Made by a program: the position numbers and the translations under genes | Notes under the pieces: model-generated | What the model was told of the DNA's origin: nothing | Database searches by the model: none | What the model saw: only the letters and a program-made list of their open reading frames with translations | NCBI GenBank assembly: GCA_025924315.1 | Contig: JAICIO010000047.1 | Coordinates: 1 to 40,168, forward strand | Direction: 5' to 3' | Length of the DNA: 40,168 nt | Origin: Phycisphaerae bacterium | GTDB lineage: Bacteria; Planctomycetota; Phycisphaerae; Tepidisphaerales; Tepidisphaeraceae | Part shown: positions 1 through 8,065 of the stretch, piece after piece | Numbering within the stretch: the stretch's first letter is position 1 | Layout: each line of letters starts with the position of its first letter

Positions 1-73
1 CTGGCCCTCCCGAACGCGGCTGACCCCGAAAAGGCGAGGGCGATCCGCCCTGGCCACGCAACGAATCACAGAC

Positions 74-142
74 CCTGAGCGAAGCGAAGGATCTCGAAAT
101 CGTAAGACGCAGTCGATCCCGGGATCCTTCGCTTCGCTCAGG
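74..142. repeat. inverted repeat before the glycerophosphodiesterase gene
   Basis: Left arm CCTGAGCGAAGCGAAGGAT at 74-92 is perfectly repeated in inverse at 124-142, with a 31-nt spacer. It can form a 19-bp hairpin ending 22 nt before the ATG at 165. There is no T-tract, so it is not a typical terminator for the gene upstream of the window. The sequence differs from the main GTAG repeat family. Confidence 0.85.
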
Positions 143-164
143 ATGACGCGCAGCAAGTAGATTT

Positions 165-932
165 ATGTCGAAAGAAATCGAATGGATCGCCCATCGCGGC
201 GAGTCGTATCTGGCGCCGGAAAACACGATGTCGGCGATCGATCTGGCGTGGAAGCTTGGCGCCGATGCCGTCGAAATCGACGTGCACCTCACGCGCGATG
301 GGCATCTGATTCTCTCGCACGACTACGACACGCTGCGAACATGCGGCGCGAAACACCTCTTCACCGAAAACACGCTCGCCGACCTGCAAAAGCTCGACGC
401 GGGAAAATGGAAGGGCGACGAATTCGCCGGCGAAAAGATGCCGACGATCGACGATGCGCTGGCGACGATTCCGCCGGGAAAACGCATGTTCGTCGAGATC
501 AAAGTCGGCCCAGAAGCGATACCCGCCTTCGATCGCGCGATGCGGCGGTCGAAGAAATCGCCGGAACAAATCGTCATCATCAGTTTCAAAGACGAAACGA
601 TCAAAGCGACGCGCGCGATGCTTCCGCAACTGCAGGCGTATTGGCTCTCGTGTCTGAACCCGGACAAGGAGGCAAAGCAGTTCACTCCGACGGTTGACGA
701 TCTGATCGCGCGGGCGAAGGCGTGCGACGCGACCGGCCTCGATCTGCAGGCGCGCGCGATCATCGACGCGCGATACACGAAAAAAGTTCGCGACGCGGGA
801 CTCGACTTTTATGTCTGGACGATTGACGAACCGGAGCTTGCGAAGGCGATGATCGCGGCGGGGGTTTCGGGGATTACCACGAATCGACCATCGTGGTTGC
901 GGGATCAGCTGAAGAGCACGAATCCGAATTGA
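165..932 (+). CDS. glycerophosphodiester phosphodiesterase
   Basis: Predicted cytoplasmic GDPD-family phosphodiesterase, 255 aa, which would hydrolyse glycerophosphodiesters to glycerol 3-phosphate and an alcohol in phospholipid turnover. The TIM-barrel signature is clear: AHRG near residues 9-12, PENT near 18-21, VEIDVHLTRDGHLILSHD around 36-53, VEIKVG in the middle and FYVWTIDEPE near the C-terminus, ending with GVSGITTNRP. The length is normal for the short UgpQ-like form and there is no signal peptide. The ATG at 165 lacks a strong ribosome binding site. A hairpin repeat lies just upstream, so the gene is probably monocistronic. The family call is sure; the physiological substrate is not. 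Confidence 0.93.
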   Translation: MSKEIEWIAHRGESYLAPENTMSAIDLAWKLGADAVEIDVHLTRDGHLILSHDYDTLRTCGAKHLFTENTLADLQKLDAGKWKGDEFAGEKMPTIDDALATIPPGKRMFVEIKVGPEAIPAFDRAMRRSKKSPEQIVIISFKDETIKATRAMLPQLQAYWLSCLNPDKEAKQFTPTVDDLIARAKACDATGLDLQARAIIDARYTKKVRDAGLDFYVWTIDEPELAKAMIAAGVSGITTNRPSWLRDQLKSTNPN

Positions 933-1173
933 TCAATTTCTCGGCCGCGACGCGTTTATTCAGCGCGGCAACGGAAGACGCGGAGGCTGCGTCGCGCATC
1001 ATCGGGATCGGCGGCAGCGGCGCTATGACAATGGGGGAATCTGTCGTTCCGTCGTACCAGACTCCGCCGATGCCGAGCAGCACGACCGATAAAACGAGGT
1101 AGAACCGCAGAAACTGGAAAACCTGCACACCCACTGTGTGAGGATCGTCGCGAAACGTGTGCCGGATAAGCAC
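874..1173 (-). CDS. possible small single-pass membrane protein
   Basis: Open frame of about 99 aa from a GTG at 1173, not recognised as any family. After a short polar stretch there is one convincing membrane segment (LRFYLVLSVVLLGIGGVWY) followed by a proline- and alanine-rich outer tail. Its 3' end overlaps the last 59 nt of the convergent glycerophosphodiesterase gene. A TATTTA box on the minus strand (1188-1183) lies 9 nt before the GTG, as seen at other leaderless-looking starts here. It is divergent from the ferritin-like gene. It could be a chance frame in GC-rich DNA; the membrane segment and promoter-like box are the only support. Confidence 0.38.
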   Translation of the reverse strand: MLIRHTFRDDPHTVGVQVFQFLRFYLVLSVVLLGIGGVWYDGTTDSPIVIAPLPPIPMMRDAASASSVAALNKRVAAEKLINSDSCSSADPATTMVDSW

Positions 1174-1195
1174 TTTTGAAAGAAATAAATACCGG

Positions 1196-2569
1196 ATGGC
1201 AAATTCTGGTACGGTAACGGCCATGGGCGTGGCGAATCGGTCCATCTCGCACCCGCTCCGCGACGTCGAGGTCGCGTCACTTCAGCTGCGTCGCATTTAT
1301 CGCGTGATGCGGGAAACGATGCGCGCGATGGCGGGGTTCGTTCTGGCCGCCCCGACGCTCGACGTCAAGCGCCTGCTCGGCCGCCATGCCTGGATTGACT
1401 CGCAACATGCCGACGCGCTGCGCACGCGCGTGATGGAGCTGCGCTTCCCGCGCCTCGACGCCGACGACGACATGCCGCCGGCGTGGATGGACTTTCTCTC
1501 GCTCCTGCCGAGGGCTGCGGATGAAGCCGAATTTCTTTCCGGCGTTTACCACGTCGTCAAACGCTGGGTGATTGCTTCGTTGCAAGCCTATCTTGCAGGC
1601 GCGGATGCGATTGATGATGCGCCAAGTCACCTGGTCATCCGCCGCGCGCTGGATGAACTGGAGATGGAGATCGCGGAAGCGAAGCCGTTTTATGGCGCAG
1701 GCGATAAAACCGCATGGGCGAAATTTCTCCAATCCTGTCTGACTGATCTTGCGCAGGGCGCGCAAGCCATCCGCGCCGTTCCCGGTTTCAGCGATCGAAA
1801 ACCGTTCGAGTTGCCGCCCGTTCCCGCCCGCGATCCGTCATTTCACCTCGCGGTGATGCAGGTCCCGCCGCGCCAGCCGCGTAATGGAATCGAATCGCGC
1901 ATCTGGCTCGCGATCGATCACGCGAATGAAACGTGGGCCGCCGAAGTGCCGCTGGGGATGATCTGGAAATATCCCAAAGCGGATTGGGAACTTCTGCGCG
2001 ACAGCACGCGCTGGGCGTATGACGAGCTGCGCCACAGCATGATGGGCGAGCGGCGGCTCAAGGGCTGGGGCTTGGTGCCAGGGCAGGATTATCCCGTCGT
2101 TTCGGATCATTTCCGCGCGCTGCATGAGAACGGTTATACGATTGAAGATGCTTTGCTTCTGCTTCATGCGCTGGAGCTGTCCGGCCCGCATTGGAAGGCG
2201 GGGCTCGTGAAGGAATTCAAACAGCTGGGCGATCAGCCAAGCGCCGTCGATTGCGATTACGATTGGGCCGACGAATCCGGCCACATCCGCGTCGGCCTCG
2301 CATGGACGCGCTATCTTTATCCGCAGCTGACGAAGCAGCAGGTCATCGAACGTCACACGCAGCTGAAGGAGTTCTGGACGAATTGGATGCGGCAGCATCA
2401 CGAAAACGGCACGCACGGTTACGAACGTTTCATGCAACGCATCGAAACGCTCGCTGCCCAAATCGCCCGGGGCGAAGAATCGTGTTCGACCTCCGCCCCC
2501 GCGAAACTCAGTTATGGTGGAACCGATGTCTTTGCCTTCGACATGCCCGCGGACGATGGCAAAACTTGA
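1196..2569 (+). CDS. ferritin-like protein of unknown function
   Basis: Soluble, mostly helical protein of about 457 aa. It has no signal peptide or membrane segment. Several acidic/histidine motifs suggest a ferritin-like diiron helical bundle: HAWIDSQHAD near residues 60-70, DEAEF near 110, RRALDELEMEIAEA around 155-170 and YDELRHSMMGERRL around 275-290. The last has the E-x-x-H spacing of diiron sites. This fold call is inference, and the substrate is unknown. ATGs at 1196 and 1223 are both possible; neither has a strong ribosome binding site. The next gene on the same strand, an RTX-repeat protein, follows 68 nt later and has its own strong ribosome binding site. Confidence 0.75.
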   Translation: MANSGTVTAMGVANRSISHPLRDVEVASLQLRRIYRVMRETMRAMAGFVLAAPTLDVKRLLGRHAWIDSQHADALRTRVMELRFPRLDADDDMPPAWMDFLSLLPRAADEAEFLSGVYHVVKRWVIASLQAYLAGADAIDDAPSHLVIRRALDELEMEIAEAKPFYGAGDKTAWAKFLQSCLTDLAQGAQAIRAVPGFSDRKPFELPPVPARDPSFHLAVMQVPPRQPRNGIESRIWLAIDHANETWAAEVPLGMIWKYPKADWELLRDSTRWAYDELRHSMMGERRLKGWGLVPGQDYPVVSDHFRALHENGYTIEDALLLLHALELSGPHWKAGLVKEFKQLGDQPSAVDCDYDWADESGHIRVGLAWTRYLYPQLTKQQVIERHTQLKEFWTNWMRQHHENGTHGYERFMQRIETLAAQIARGEESCSTSAPAKLSYGGTDVFAFDMPADDGKT

Positions 2570-2637
2570 AACGCCGACAAACCTTCTGTTACATCTGTCT
2601 GTCTGATAGATCACCCGCCAACAGAAAAGGGGCGCGC

Positions 2638-3360
2638 ATGCTGGAATCACTTGAGTCACGAAAGCTCATGACCGTGTTCATGATCCATGGGACGATCACG
2701 ATCGAAGGGACGTCGCAGCGAGATGCCTTCTTGATCGACTTGAGCGCATCAAAAAAATCGGTGCTCGTTAAAGAGGGAAACGGCGACCTCATCACGAGCT
2801 TCCGCCGCGACCACGTCAAGCGGTTGTTTGCCGAACTCTCGGGCGGGGATGATGTGTTCTCGTTACTCACGACGCGCATCCCGAGCACGATCATCGGCGG
2901 CAGTGGCGACGATGGGATTGTGACCGATTCGTCGCATTCCGTGATCTCCGGCGGGGACGGGGACGACACCATTAACGTGCAGGCGCCGTATTCGATCGTT
3001 TCTGGCGGCGCCGGGAATGACGGTATTTCGATTCTGCCGGAGCACGCGGGATCTGACGATCTCCCAACGCCATCGAACGCTCGCGCGTTTCTTTTTTACG
3101 GCGGACTGGGTGACGACACGCTTGTGAACAACGATGCGCATGCCATCGCAAAATTGATGGGCAACGAAGGGAACGATCACCTTTACAGTGCCGGCGCGGG
3201 AGACACGCTCGAAGGTGGTGTGGGCAACGATCGCATCGAGGGGCGGTCGGCCAACCACGTCCTGCGCGGCGGGGCGGGCGACGATACGATTCTGTGGTCC
3301 GATGGCGATTCGGTTTTCGGTGGGCCCGGCGACGATCGGATCATCCATATCGTTCAGTAA
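2638..3360 (+). CDS. RTX-type calcium-binding repeat protein with LExRxL N-terminus
   Basis: Protein of 240 aa starting MLESLESRKLM, the short N-terminal motif of planctomycete surface proteins (often annotated LEPR-XLL). It lacks an ordinary signal peptide. From about residue 70 it carries degenerate RTX nonapeptides: GGSGDDGIV, GGDGDDTIN, GGAGNDGIS, GGLGDDTLV, GGVGNDRIE, GGAGDDTIL and GGPGDDRII. Such repeats bind calcium and fold as a parallel beta-roll outside the cell. The AAAGGGG ribosome binding site at 2625-2631 fixes the ATG at 2638. It is related in design to the three RTX genes at 20.7-24.7 kb but shorter, and it stands alone. No type I secretion genes are in the window, so the export route is unknown. 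Confidence 0.82.
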   Translation: MLESLESRKLMTVFMIHGTITIEGTSQRDAFLIDLSASKKSVLVKEGNGDLITSFRRDHVKRLFAELSGGDDVFSLLTTRIPSTIIGGSGDDGIVTDSSHSVISGGDGDDTINVQAPYSIVSGGAGNDGISILPEHAGSDDLPTPSNARAFLFYGGLGDDTLVNNDAHAIAKLMGNEGNDHLYSAGAGDTLEGGVGNDRIEGRSANHVLRGGAGDDTILWSDGDSVFGGPGDDRIIHIVQ

Positions 3361-3421
3361 GCGTCAGTGTGAAAATCCTTATTTCGCTCGGCGACTGCGT
3401 GAATCGCGTTGATCGGATATC

Positions 3422-4285
3422 TTGATCCATGTGAGCGACATTCGCGTTTCAAGTTGGAACGAGCTGAACGATCACCTTTACGCGGGGTCGTGGAAAGAGC
3501 CGCTTGGGCGATTTCGCTCGACGTTTGCCTTCCGCGGAATGCAGGACGCCGCGGATGATTTGACCACTTCGCTCTTTCGGCTCGGGGGAAGGTTCGTCCA
3601 GCAGGAAACGCATCTGCTGCGGAATTTCCGCAAGTATGCGCACCGTGACGCGGTGCCGGGGGATTCGACGTGGAACTGGCTGGCGCTGGCGCAGCATCAT
3701 GGGTTGCCGACGAGACTTCTCGATTGGACGTTTTCGCCGTTCGTCGCGCTGCACTTCGCGACGCAAGACCTCGATGATTTCGATATCGATGGCGTGGTCT
3801 GGTGCGTCGATTATGTGAAGGCGCATGCGCTGCTCCCCAAGCCGCTGCGCGCGGCGCTGGCGGAGGAGCAGGCGGACGTTTTTACGACGGAAATTCTCGA
3901 TCGCGCCGCCGATTCGCTCGGGAAGTTTGACGACCTCAGCGCCGGCAGCGACTTCGTGGTGTTTCTCGATCCGCCGTCGCTCGACGATCGCATTGTCAAC
4001 CAGTTCGCGCTGCTTTCGCTGATGAGCAGTCCCGAAGCGAACATGCGCGAATGGCTCGAAGGCCACACCGACATCTGCCGCCGCATCATCATCCCCGCCA
4101 AATTGAAATGGGAAATCCGCGACAAGCTCGACCAGGCGAACATCACGGAGCGCGTGCTCTTCCCGGGACTCGACGGCCTGAGTCGATGGCTGAAGCGCTA
4201 CTACAGTCCCCGCACGACACGCAATGAAACGGATTCCTCCCACGATCGAATGAAGGATGATGCGGCGCGGCATCCGGATACGTAA
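3422..4285 (+). CDS. FRG-domain protein
   Basis: Soluble protein of 284-287 aa with an FRG domain, named for its conserved Phe-Arg-Gly and common in mobile and defence-associated bacterial genes; its biochemical role is not established. The hallmark is AFRGMQDAADDLTTSLFR at about residues 36-53, followed by WNWLALAQHHGLPTRLLDWT (about 82-101) and SPFVALHFAT, all classic FRG motifs. No second domain is recognisable. The start is either TTG 3422 or GTG 3431; the only nearby ATG is out of frame. It lies between an RTX gene and trmB, both with their own start signals, so no partner is evident. Confidence 0.88.
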   Translation: MIHVSDIRVSSWNELNDHLYAGSWKEPLGRFRSTFAFRGMQDAADDLTTSLFRLGGRFVQQETHLLRNFRKYAHRDAVPGDSTWNWLALAQHHGLPTRLLDWTFSPFVALHFATQDLDDFDIDGVVWCVDYVKAHALLPKPLRAALAEEQADVFTTEILDRAADSLGKFDDLSAGSDFVVFLDPPSLDDRIVNQFALLSLMSSPEANMREWLEGHTDICRRIIIPAKLKWEIRDKLDQANITERVLFPGLDGLSRWLKRYYSPRTTRNETDSSHDRMKDDAARHPDT

Positions 4286-4327
4286 TCTGCCAGCCGCACT
4301 TAAGTGCCACTGCCCGTACTGCACTGC

Positions 4328-4333
4328 TACAAT
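4328..4333 (+). promoter_or_regulatory. -10 box of trmB
   Basis: TACAAT lies 10 nt before the trmB ATG, so transcription should begin within a few bases of the start codon. No clear -35 was found. The longer in-frame start at 4257 would place this box inside the coding sequence. Confidence 0.55.
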
Positions 4334-4343
4334 CACCCCACGT

Positions 4344-4964
4344 ATGCAGAGCAACAAGGAACTGGTGGTCGAGCCGATTGGCCTCGACGTCGAAACGCTG
4401 CCCAAGCCCATCGATTGGCGAGAAATGTTCGGCAACGATCATCCGGTCGAGATGGAAATTGGATGCGGAAAAGGCACGTTCATCACCGAGCAGGCGAAAG
4501 CCCGGCCGGAGGTGAACTTCTTCGGCATCGAGTGGGCGCGATGGTTCTGGCGCTACACGAGCGATCGCTTGCGCCGGAACAATTGCATGAATGCACGCGC
4601 TGTTCGTGCTGACGCCGGGTTTTTCCTCCGCGAGCATGTTCCGAATGATTCGCTGTCGGTTCTGCATATCTACTTTCCCGACCCGTGGCCGAAAAAACGA
4701 CATCACAAGCGGCGATTGATTCAGGAACCGTTTCTAAAGGAAGTCGAGCGCGTGCTGAAACCGGGCGGGCGACTTCAGGTCGTGACGGACCACAAAGATT
4801 ACTTCGAGCACATCGAGCCGGTCGTGCGGAAGTCGAAGCTCAAAGTGATCGATTACAACCGTCCGGGCAGCGCGGCCGAGGGCGAGTTCGTCGGGACGAA
4901 CTTCGAGCGCAAGTATCGGCGCGAAGGCCGGCCGTTCTATGCGATTGCAGCAGTCAAAGAGTGA
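4344..4964 (+). CDS. trmB: tRNA (guanine-N7-)-methyltransferase
   Basis: TrmB methylates N7 of G46 in the variable loop of tRNA using S-adenosylmethionine. The 206-aa product shows the SAM-binding motif EIGCGKGTF (about residues 33-41), the family signature IYFPDPWPKKRHHKRRL (about 110-126) and the C-terminal GTNFERKYRREGRPFY. An in-frame start at 4257 would add 29 residues absent from the family, and the TACAAT box at 4328 supports the ATG at 4344. It is followed after 15 nt by a REPIN-like repeat and then lpxB, which has its own -10 box. Confidence 0.95.
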   Translation: MQSNKELVVEPIGLDVETLPKPIDWREMFGNDHPVEMEIGCGKGTFITEQAKARPEVNFFGIEWARWFWRYTSDRLRRNNCMNARAVRADAGFFLREHVPNDSLSVLHIYFPDPWPKKRHHKRRLIQEPFLKEVERVLKPGGRLQVVTDHKDYFEHIEPVVRKSKLKVIDYNRPGSAAEGEFVGTNFERKYRREGRPFYAIAAVKE

Positions 4965-4979
4965 TCCACTTCGTCTCTT

Positions 4980-5054
4980 GTAGGGTCCGCTTCAGCGGAC
5001 CGGTTACTCGCATTTCGACCGATGGAATAACCGGGCCGCTGAAGCGGACCCTAC
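4980..5054. repeat. REPIN-like repeat, copy 1 (TCCGC class)
   Basis: Left arm 4980-5006 starts GTAGGGTCCGCTTCAGCGG and the inverted arm 5028-5054 ends GCGGACCCTAC, with a 21-nt spacer. Each arm contains its own palindrome (GGTCCGCT / AGCGGACC). One base in the right arm (GGGCCGCT) breaks the match. It begins 15 nt after the trmB stop. Confidence 0.9.
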
Positions 5055-5073
5055 GCAGTGCTCCTCGAACGAG

Positions 5074-5079
5074 TAAAGT
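5074..5079 (+). promoter_or_regulatory. -10 box of lpxB
   Basis: TAAAGT ends 7 nt before the GTG at 5087, the same spacing as at copA, the antitoxin and the FkbM gene. It favours GTG 5087 as a leaderless start. No -35 is obvious; the repeat element lies directly upstream. Confidence 0.45.
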
Positions 5080-5086
5080 AATCGCC

Positions 5087-6220
5087 GTGCTGCGCAGAAT
5101 CTTCATCACGGTTGCGGAAGTCTCAGGCGACAAGCACGCCGCGGCGCTGATTCGGTCGCTGAAGTCGATCGAGCCCGACCTCATCGTCGAAGGGCTCGGC
5201 GGCCCGCAAATGGAGGCCGCCGGCGCGACGCTTCTTCACAACACCGTGACCGGCGCCGCCATGGGATGGCGCGGAGCGCTCCGCGCGCTTGAGTTCGCGC
5301 GGTGGGTGAAACTGGTTCGCGCCCATTACGCGCAGCACAAACCGGACCTCCACATCTGCATTGATTCGTCCGCGATGAACTTGCCGTTTGCGAAGCTCGC
5401 GAAGTCGTTTGGCGTCCCGGTGCTGTACTACATCGCTCCGCAGCTCTGGGCGAGCCGCGAAGGGCGGATGAAAAAACTGCGGCGCGATGTGGACGCGGTC
5501 GCGAGCATCGTGCCGTTCGAAGAACCGTATTTTCGCCAGCACGGCGTGAACGCGACGTTCGTCGGCCATCCCCTCTTCGATCAGATCCGCGAATCAGCTT
5601 CGCGCGACGCTGAGCCGCGATTCCCCGAGCGCCCGCCGATCGTCGGCATCATTCCCGGCTCGCGGAAATCGGAGGTGAAGCAGAACTTCCCGCATCTGCT
5701 TGAGGTGATGGATCGGATCAAGGGCGAATTTCCGGCGGTGAAGTTTCTCATCCCGACTACATCGTCGGTTCACGCGCTCGTCGCGGGGCTCGCCCGCGCG
5801 CGGAATGAGGTCGAGATCAAGCAGGATGCGTTCGACGAGTTCGTCCCCCAATGCGATTTGTGCATCACGAAATCGGGAACATCGACGGTACATGTGGCGG
5901 CGTATCACGTCCCGATGATCGTTGTGTATCGGATCAATCCGATCCTCTGGCACCTCGCCGCGCGGTGGCTGATCAAGACGAAAAAGATCGCGATGGTGAA
6001 TATCCTCGCGGGGCAGATCGAGCTCGTGCCGGAGTACATCCCGTGGTACGGCTCGAACGAGCCGGTCGCCAACTGCGCCATCGATCTGCTCAAACATCCC
6101 GAAAAACTCGCGGAGCAATCGCGGAAGTTGAAGGAATTGATGGCGACCCTCGACAAGCCTGGCGCATCAATGAATGCCGCGAAGCTTGCCGTTGAACTAA
6201 TGGATGCGAAACAAAAATGA
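5087..6220 (+). CDS. lpxB: lipid-A-disaccharide synthase
   Basis: LpxB (GT19) joins UDP-2,3-diacylglucosamine and lipid X to lipid A disaccharide 1-phosphate at the inner membrane, so this organism should build an outer membrane with lipid A. The 377-aa length is typical. Recognisable motifs are ITVAEVSGDKHAAALI at the N-terminus, the GLGGPQMEAAG segment, PDLHICIDSSAMN, YYIAPQLWASREGR, FVGHPLFD, GIIPGSRKSEV (nucleotide-sugar binding) and CDLCITKSGTSTVHVA. The reading frame is open further upstream, but only from GTG 5087 does the protein match the family. No other lpx gene is in the window. An IS630 element lies directly after the stop. Confidence 0.95.
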   Translation: MLRRIFITVAEVSGDKHAAALIRSLKSIEPDLIVEGLGGPQMEAAGATLLHNTVTGAAMGWRGALRALEFARWVKLVRAHYAQHKPDLHICIDSSAMNLPFAKLAKSFGVPVLYYIAPQLWASREGRMKKLRRDVDAVASIVPFEEPYFRQHGVNATFVGHPLFDQIRESASRDAEPRFPERPPIVGIIPGSRKSEVKQNFPHLLEVMDRIKGEFPAVKFLIPTTSSVHALVAGLARARNEVEIKQDAFDEFVPQCDLCITKSGTSTVHVAAYHVPMIVVYRINPILWHLAARWLIKTKKIAMVNILAGQIELVPEYIPWYGSNEPVANCAIDLLKHPEKLAEQSRKLKELMATLDKPGASMNAAKLAVELMDAKQK

Positions 6221-6224
6221 ACCA

Positions 6225-7195
6225 CTAGAGCGGCGCGCCCAAAGTCGTAGCGTACCCGCAGTGTTGGAAGCAGCCGAGAATGTCGCGGGTGATGACCGCG
6301 TTCATGGCGACTCCAAATGCGTCGTGTAATGCATCGACGGTTCGGGCGGCGATGGATCGAAGCAGGCGTTTGGTCTTGGACCAGATCATCTCGATCGGTG
6401 TGAAGTCCGGCGAGTACGGTGGCAAATACAGCAGCTTTGCTCCGGCGGATTCGATGAGCTCGCGTACGTGCGGGTGTTTGTGGCTCGCCAGGTTATCCAT
6501 CACCACGACGTCGCCCTTGGCAAGGACCGGCACCAGCGCCTCCTGCACATAGCTCTGGAACAACTGGCCGTCCATCGGGCACGCCATCGTCGCTGATGCG
6601 GTCAGACCGCTGAGCCGGACTGCGGCGACGGCGGTCACGATCTTCCAGTGACCGTTGGGGGTGTACGCAACACAACGTGAGCCTTCGGGGCTGCGCCCGT
6701 GCGCTCGCACCAGATTGGTCATCGCGCCGGTTTCATCCAGGAACAGCACACGCGTGAAATCGCCCGCGCACGCGTCGGTCAGCTTCTCCATCCACTGCTC
6801 GCGCTGCGCTTTTACGTCCGGACGCTCTTGCTCCTGGGCATGCAGCGACTTTTTTTTCGCGTGAAGCCCAACTCACGCGCCCAGCGTCCGACGGTTTGAC
6901 GACAGGCGGTAATGCCAAAACGCTTTTCAACTTCTTCAGCGAGTTCGCGCATGAACAGGTCTGGTCGCTCCTGCACGATCTGCCGCAACTGTTCCTTCTG
7001 CTGGTCCGTGAGCGTCGGCTTTCGCCCGCAATTGTCGAATGCCGGAGCGTCGCGATCTTCCTCGCGAAACTGCTGCCAGACCCGCCGCACGCCGGACACG
7101 CTGGCATTGAATTGTTGAGCGATGTCTTCGGTGTCCCAGCCCGCCTGATACAGCGAGATGATCTTGCGTCGTTCGCGATGAGTGAAAGCTTCCAT
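6225..7195 (-). CDS. IS630-family transposase made by -1 frameshift
   Basis: DDE transposase encoded in two overlapping frames. The first frame (7195-6812) carries the helix-turn-helix DNA-binding part (FTHRERRKIISLYQAGWDTEDIAQQF, then VRRVWQQFRE). The second continues to 6225 with the catalytic DDE core: FLDETGA, VVMDNLASHKHP and YLPPYSPDFTPIEMIWSK. A run of eight A on the coding strand (plus-strand T8 at 6850-6857) is a slippery site. A -1 shift there joins RKK to SLHAQEQERPDVKAQREQW, the sequence expected in intact family members, for a total of about 323 aa. The TAG stop at 6227-6225 uses the duplicated target TA. The gene appears intact and possibly active. Confidence 0.9.
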
Positions 7196-7275
7196 GCACG
7201 CAGCTCCTTGAGTGAGAACTGCGCGAAGCTTACGTAAATTTAATGGCTGGCGCTACAAGAAAATGCGCGTTGCTC
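6228..7275 (-). mobile_element. IS630-family insertion sequence, complete
   Basis: Element of 1048 bp flanked by TA at 6226-6227 and 7276-7277, the expected target duplication of IS630/Tc1 elements. Imperfect 25-bp terminal inverted repeats lie at 6228-6252 (GAGCGGCGCGC, 8 nt unlike, GTAGCG) and 7251-7275 (inverse reads GAGCAACGCGC, 8 nt unlike, GTAGCG). It holds one frameshifted transposase gene and nothing else. Confidence 0.9.
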
Positions 7276-7348
7276 TAAGGCACAAAGACACGAAGAGATT
7301 TCCGTTGAGTGAAAATCGCTTCGTGTCTTCGTGTCTTAGTGTTTCAAA

Positions 7349-8065
7349 TCATGGCTGTTTGTGAATCCAGATCACTTCGCCGCTGGTGTGTTGGAGATCG
7401 CCCGCGATGCAGGCAAAAACGGTCTTCGCGACTTCTTCGGGCGAAAGCGTCTTCTCGGTCGGATACTGCTCCTTCGAAGCGATCTTGCGGAACATCTCTG
7501 TTTCCACCGCCGCGGGCGCGACCGTGTGCACGCGGATGTTGTGCGGAGCGCCTTCTCTTGCGAGCGAAAGACCGAGCAGATTCACGCCTGCCTTCGCGGC
7601 GCCGTAGGCCGTGAAGCCGGCGAATGGATCGCGCGCGGCGGCGGAGGAGATGTTCACAATCGCCCCGCGGTTCTGTTTCTTCATGTATGGCCAAACGGCG
7701 CGGCAGGTGTAGAACGTGCTGCTGAGGTTCGCATCGATCACTTCGTGCCACGTTTCAATTGTCGTTTGCTCGATGGTCAGAATCGGTGCAACGCCCGCGG
7801 CGTTGACGAGGGCGTCGACTCGGCCGAATTGCTCCATCGTCGAATTTACCGCCCGCTCGACTTGAGCGTGCTTTGAAACGTCGGCTGCGATGACCAGCGA
7901 TTGCGGAATGCCCCTCGCCACTTCATCCAAATCCTGCTTGGTTCGCGCGAGCAGCGCGACCCGATATCCGCGCGATCCGAGCAATTGCGCGCAGGCGCGA
8001 CCGATCCCTTTGCCGGCGCCGGTCACAATCGCAACAGGAGCGTCCACATTCACCCCGGAGGCCAC
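7349..8065 (-). CDS. SDR-family NAD(P)-dependent oxidoreductase
   Basis: Classical short-chain dehydrogenase of 234-238 aa. The Rossmann motif TGAGKGIG is near residues 16-23, NAAG near 88-91, the catalytic Ser in IVNISSAAA, and YGAAKAG gives the YxxxK pair near residue 155. The NISSA segment and FAGFTAYG resemble FabG-like and sepiapterin-reductase-like SDRs, but the substrate cannot be named. Both GTG 8065 and GTG 8053 are possible starts; the latter overlaps the stop of the HIT gene as GTGA, the usual translational coupling. It forms an operon with that upstream HIT gene. The old hairpin repeat lies just after its stop. Confidence 0.9.
   Translation of the reverse strand: MASGVNVDAPVAIVTGAGKGIGRACAQLLGSRGYRVALLARTKQDLDEVARGIPQSLVIAADVSKHAQVERAVNSTMEQFGRVDALVNAAGVAPILTIEQTTIETWHEVIDANLSSTFYTCRAVWPYMKKQNRGAIVNISSAAARDPFAGFTAYGAAKAGVNLLGLSLAREGAPHNIRVHTVAPAAVETEMFRKIASKEQYPTEKTLSPEEVAKTVFACIAGDLQHTSGEVIWIHKQP

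Larger units (their letters stand above)
6223..7341. repeat. hairpin repeat interrupted by the IS630 element
   Basis: Joining 6223-6227 (CACTA) to 7278-7295 (AGGCACAAAGACACGAAG) restores a left arm matching, with two mismatches, the inverse of the right arm at 7319-7341 (CTTCGTGTCTTCGTGTC then TTAGTG). The IS therefore entered at a TA inside the left arm of an inverted repeat lying just after lpxB. Confidence 0.8.

Noticed and set aside
2191-2637. N-terminal extension of the first RTX protein by about 149 residues
   Set aside because: It overlaps the ferritin-like gene in another frame; the ribosome binding site and the LExRxL motif at 2638 mark the true start.
4685-5086. Long open frame upstream of lpxB, suggesting a larger LpxB fused to an N-terminal extension
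   Set aside because: It runs in a different frame through trmB and the repeat element, has no start signals, and LpxB homology begins at GTG 5087.
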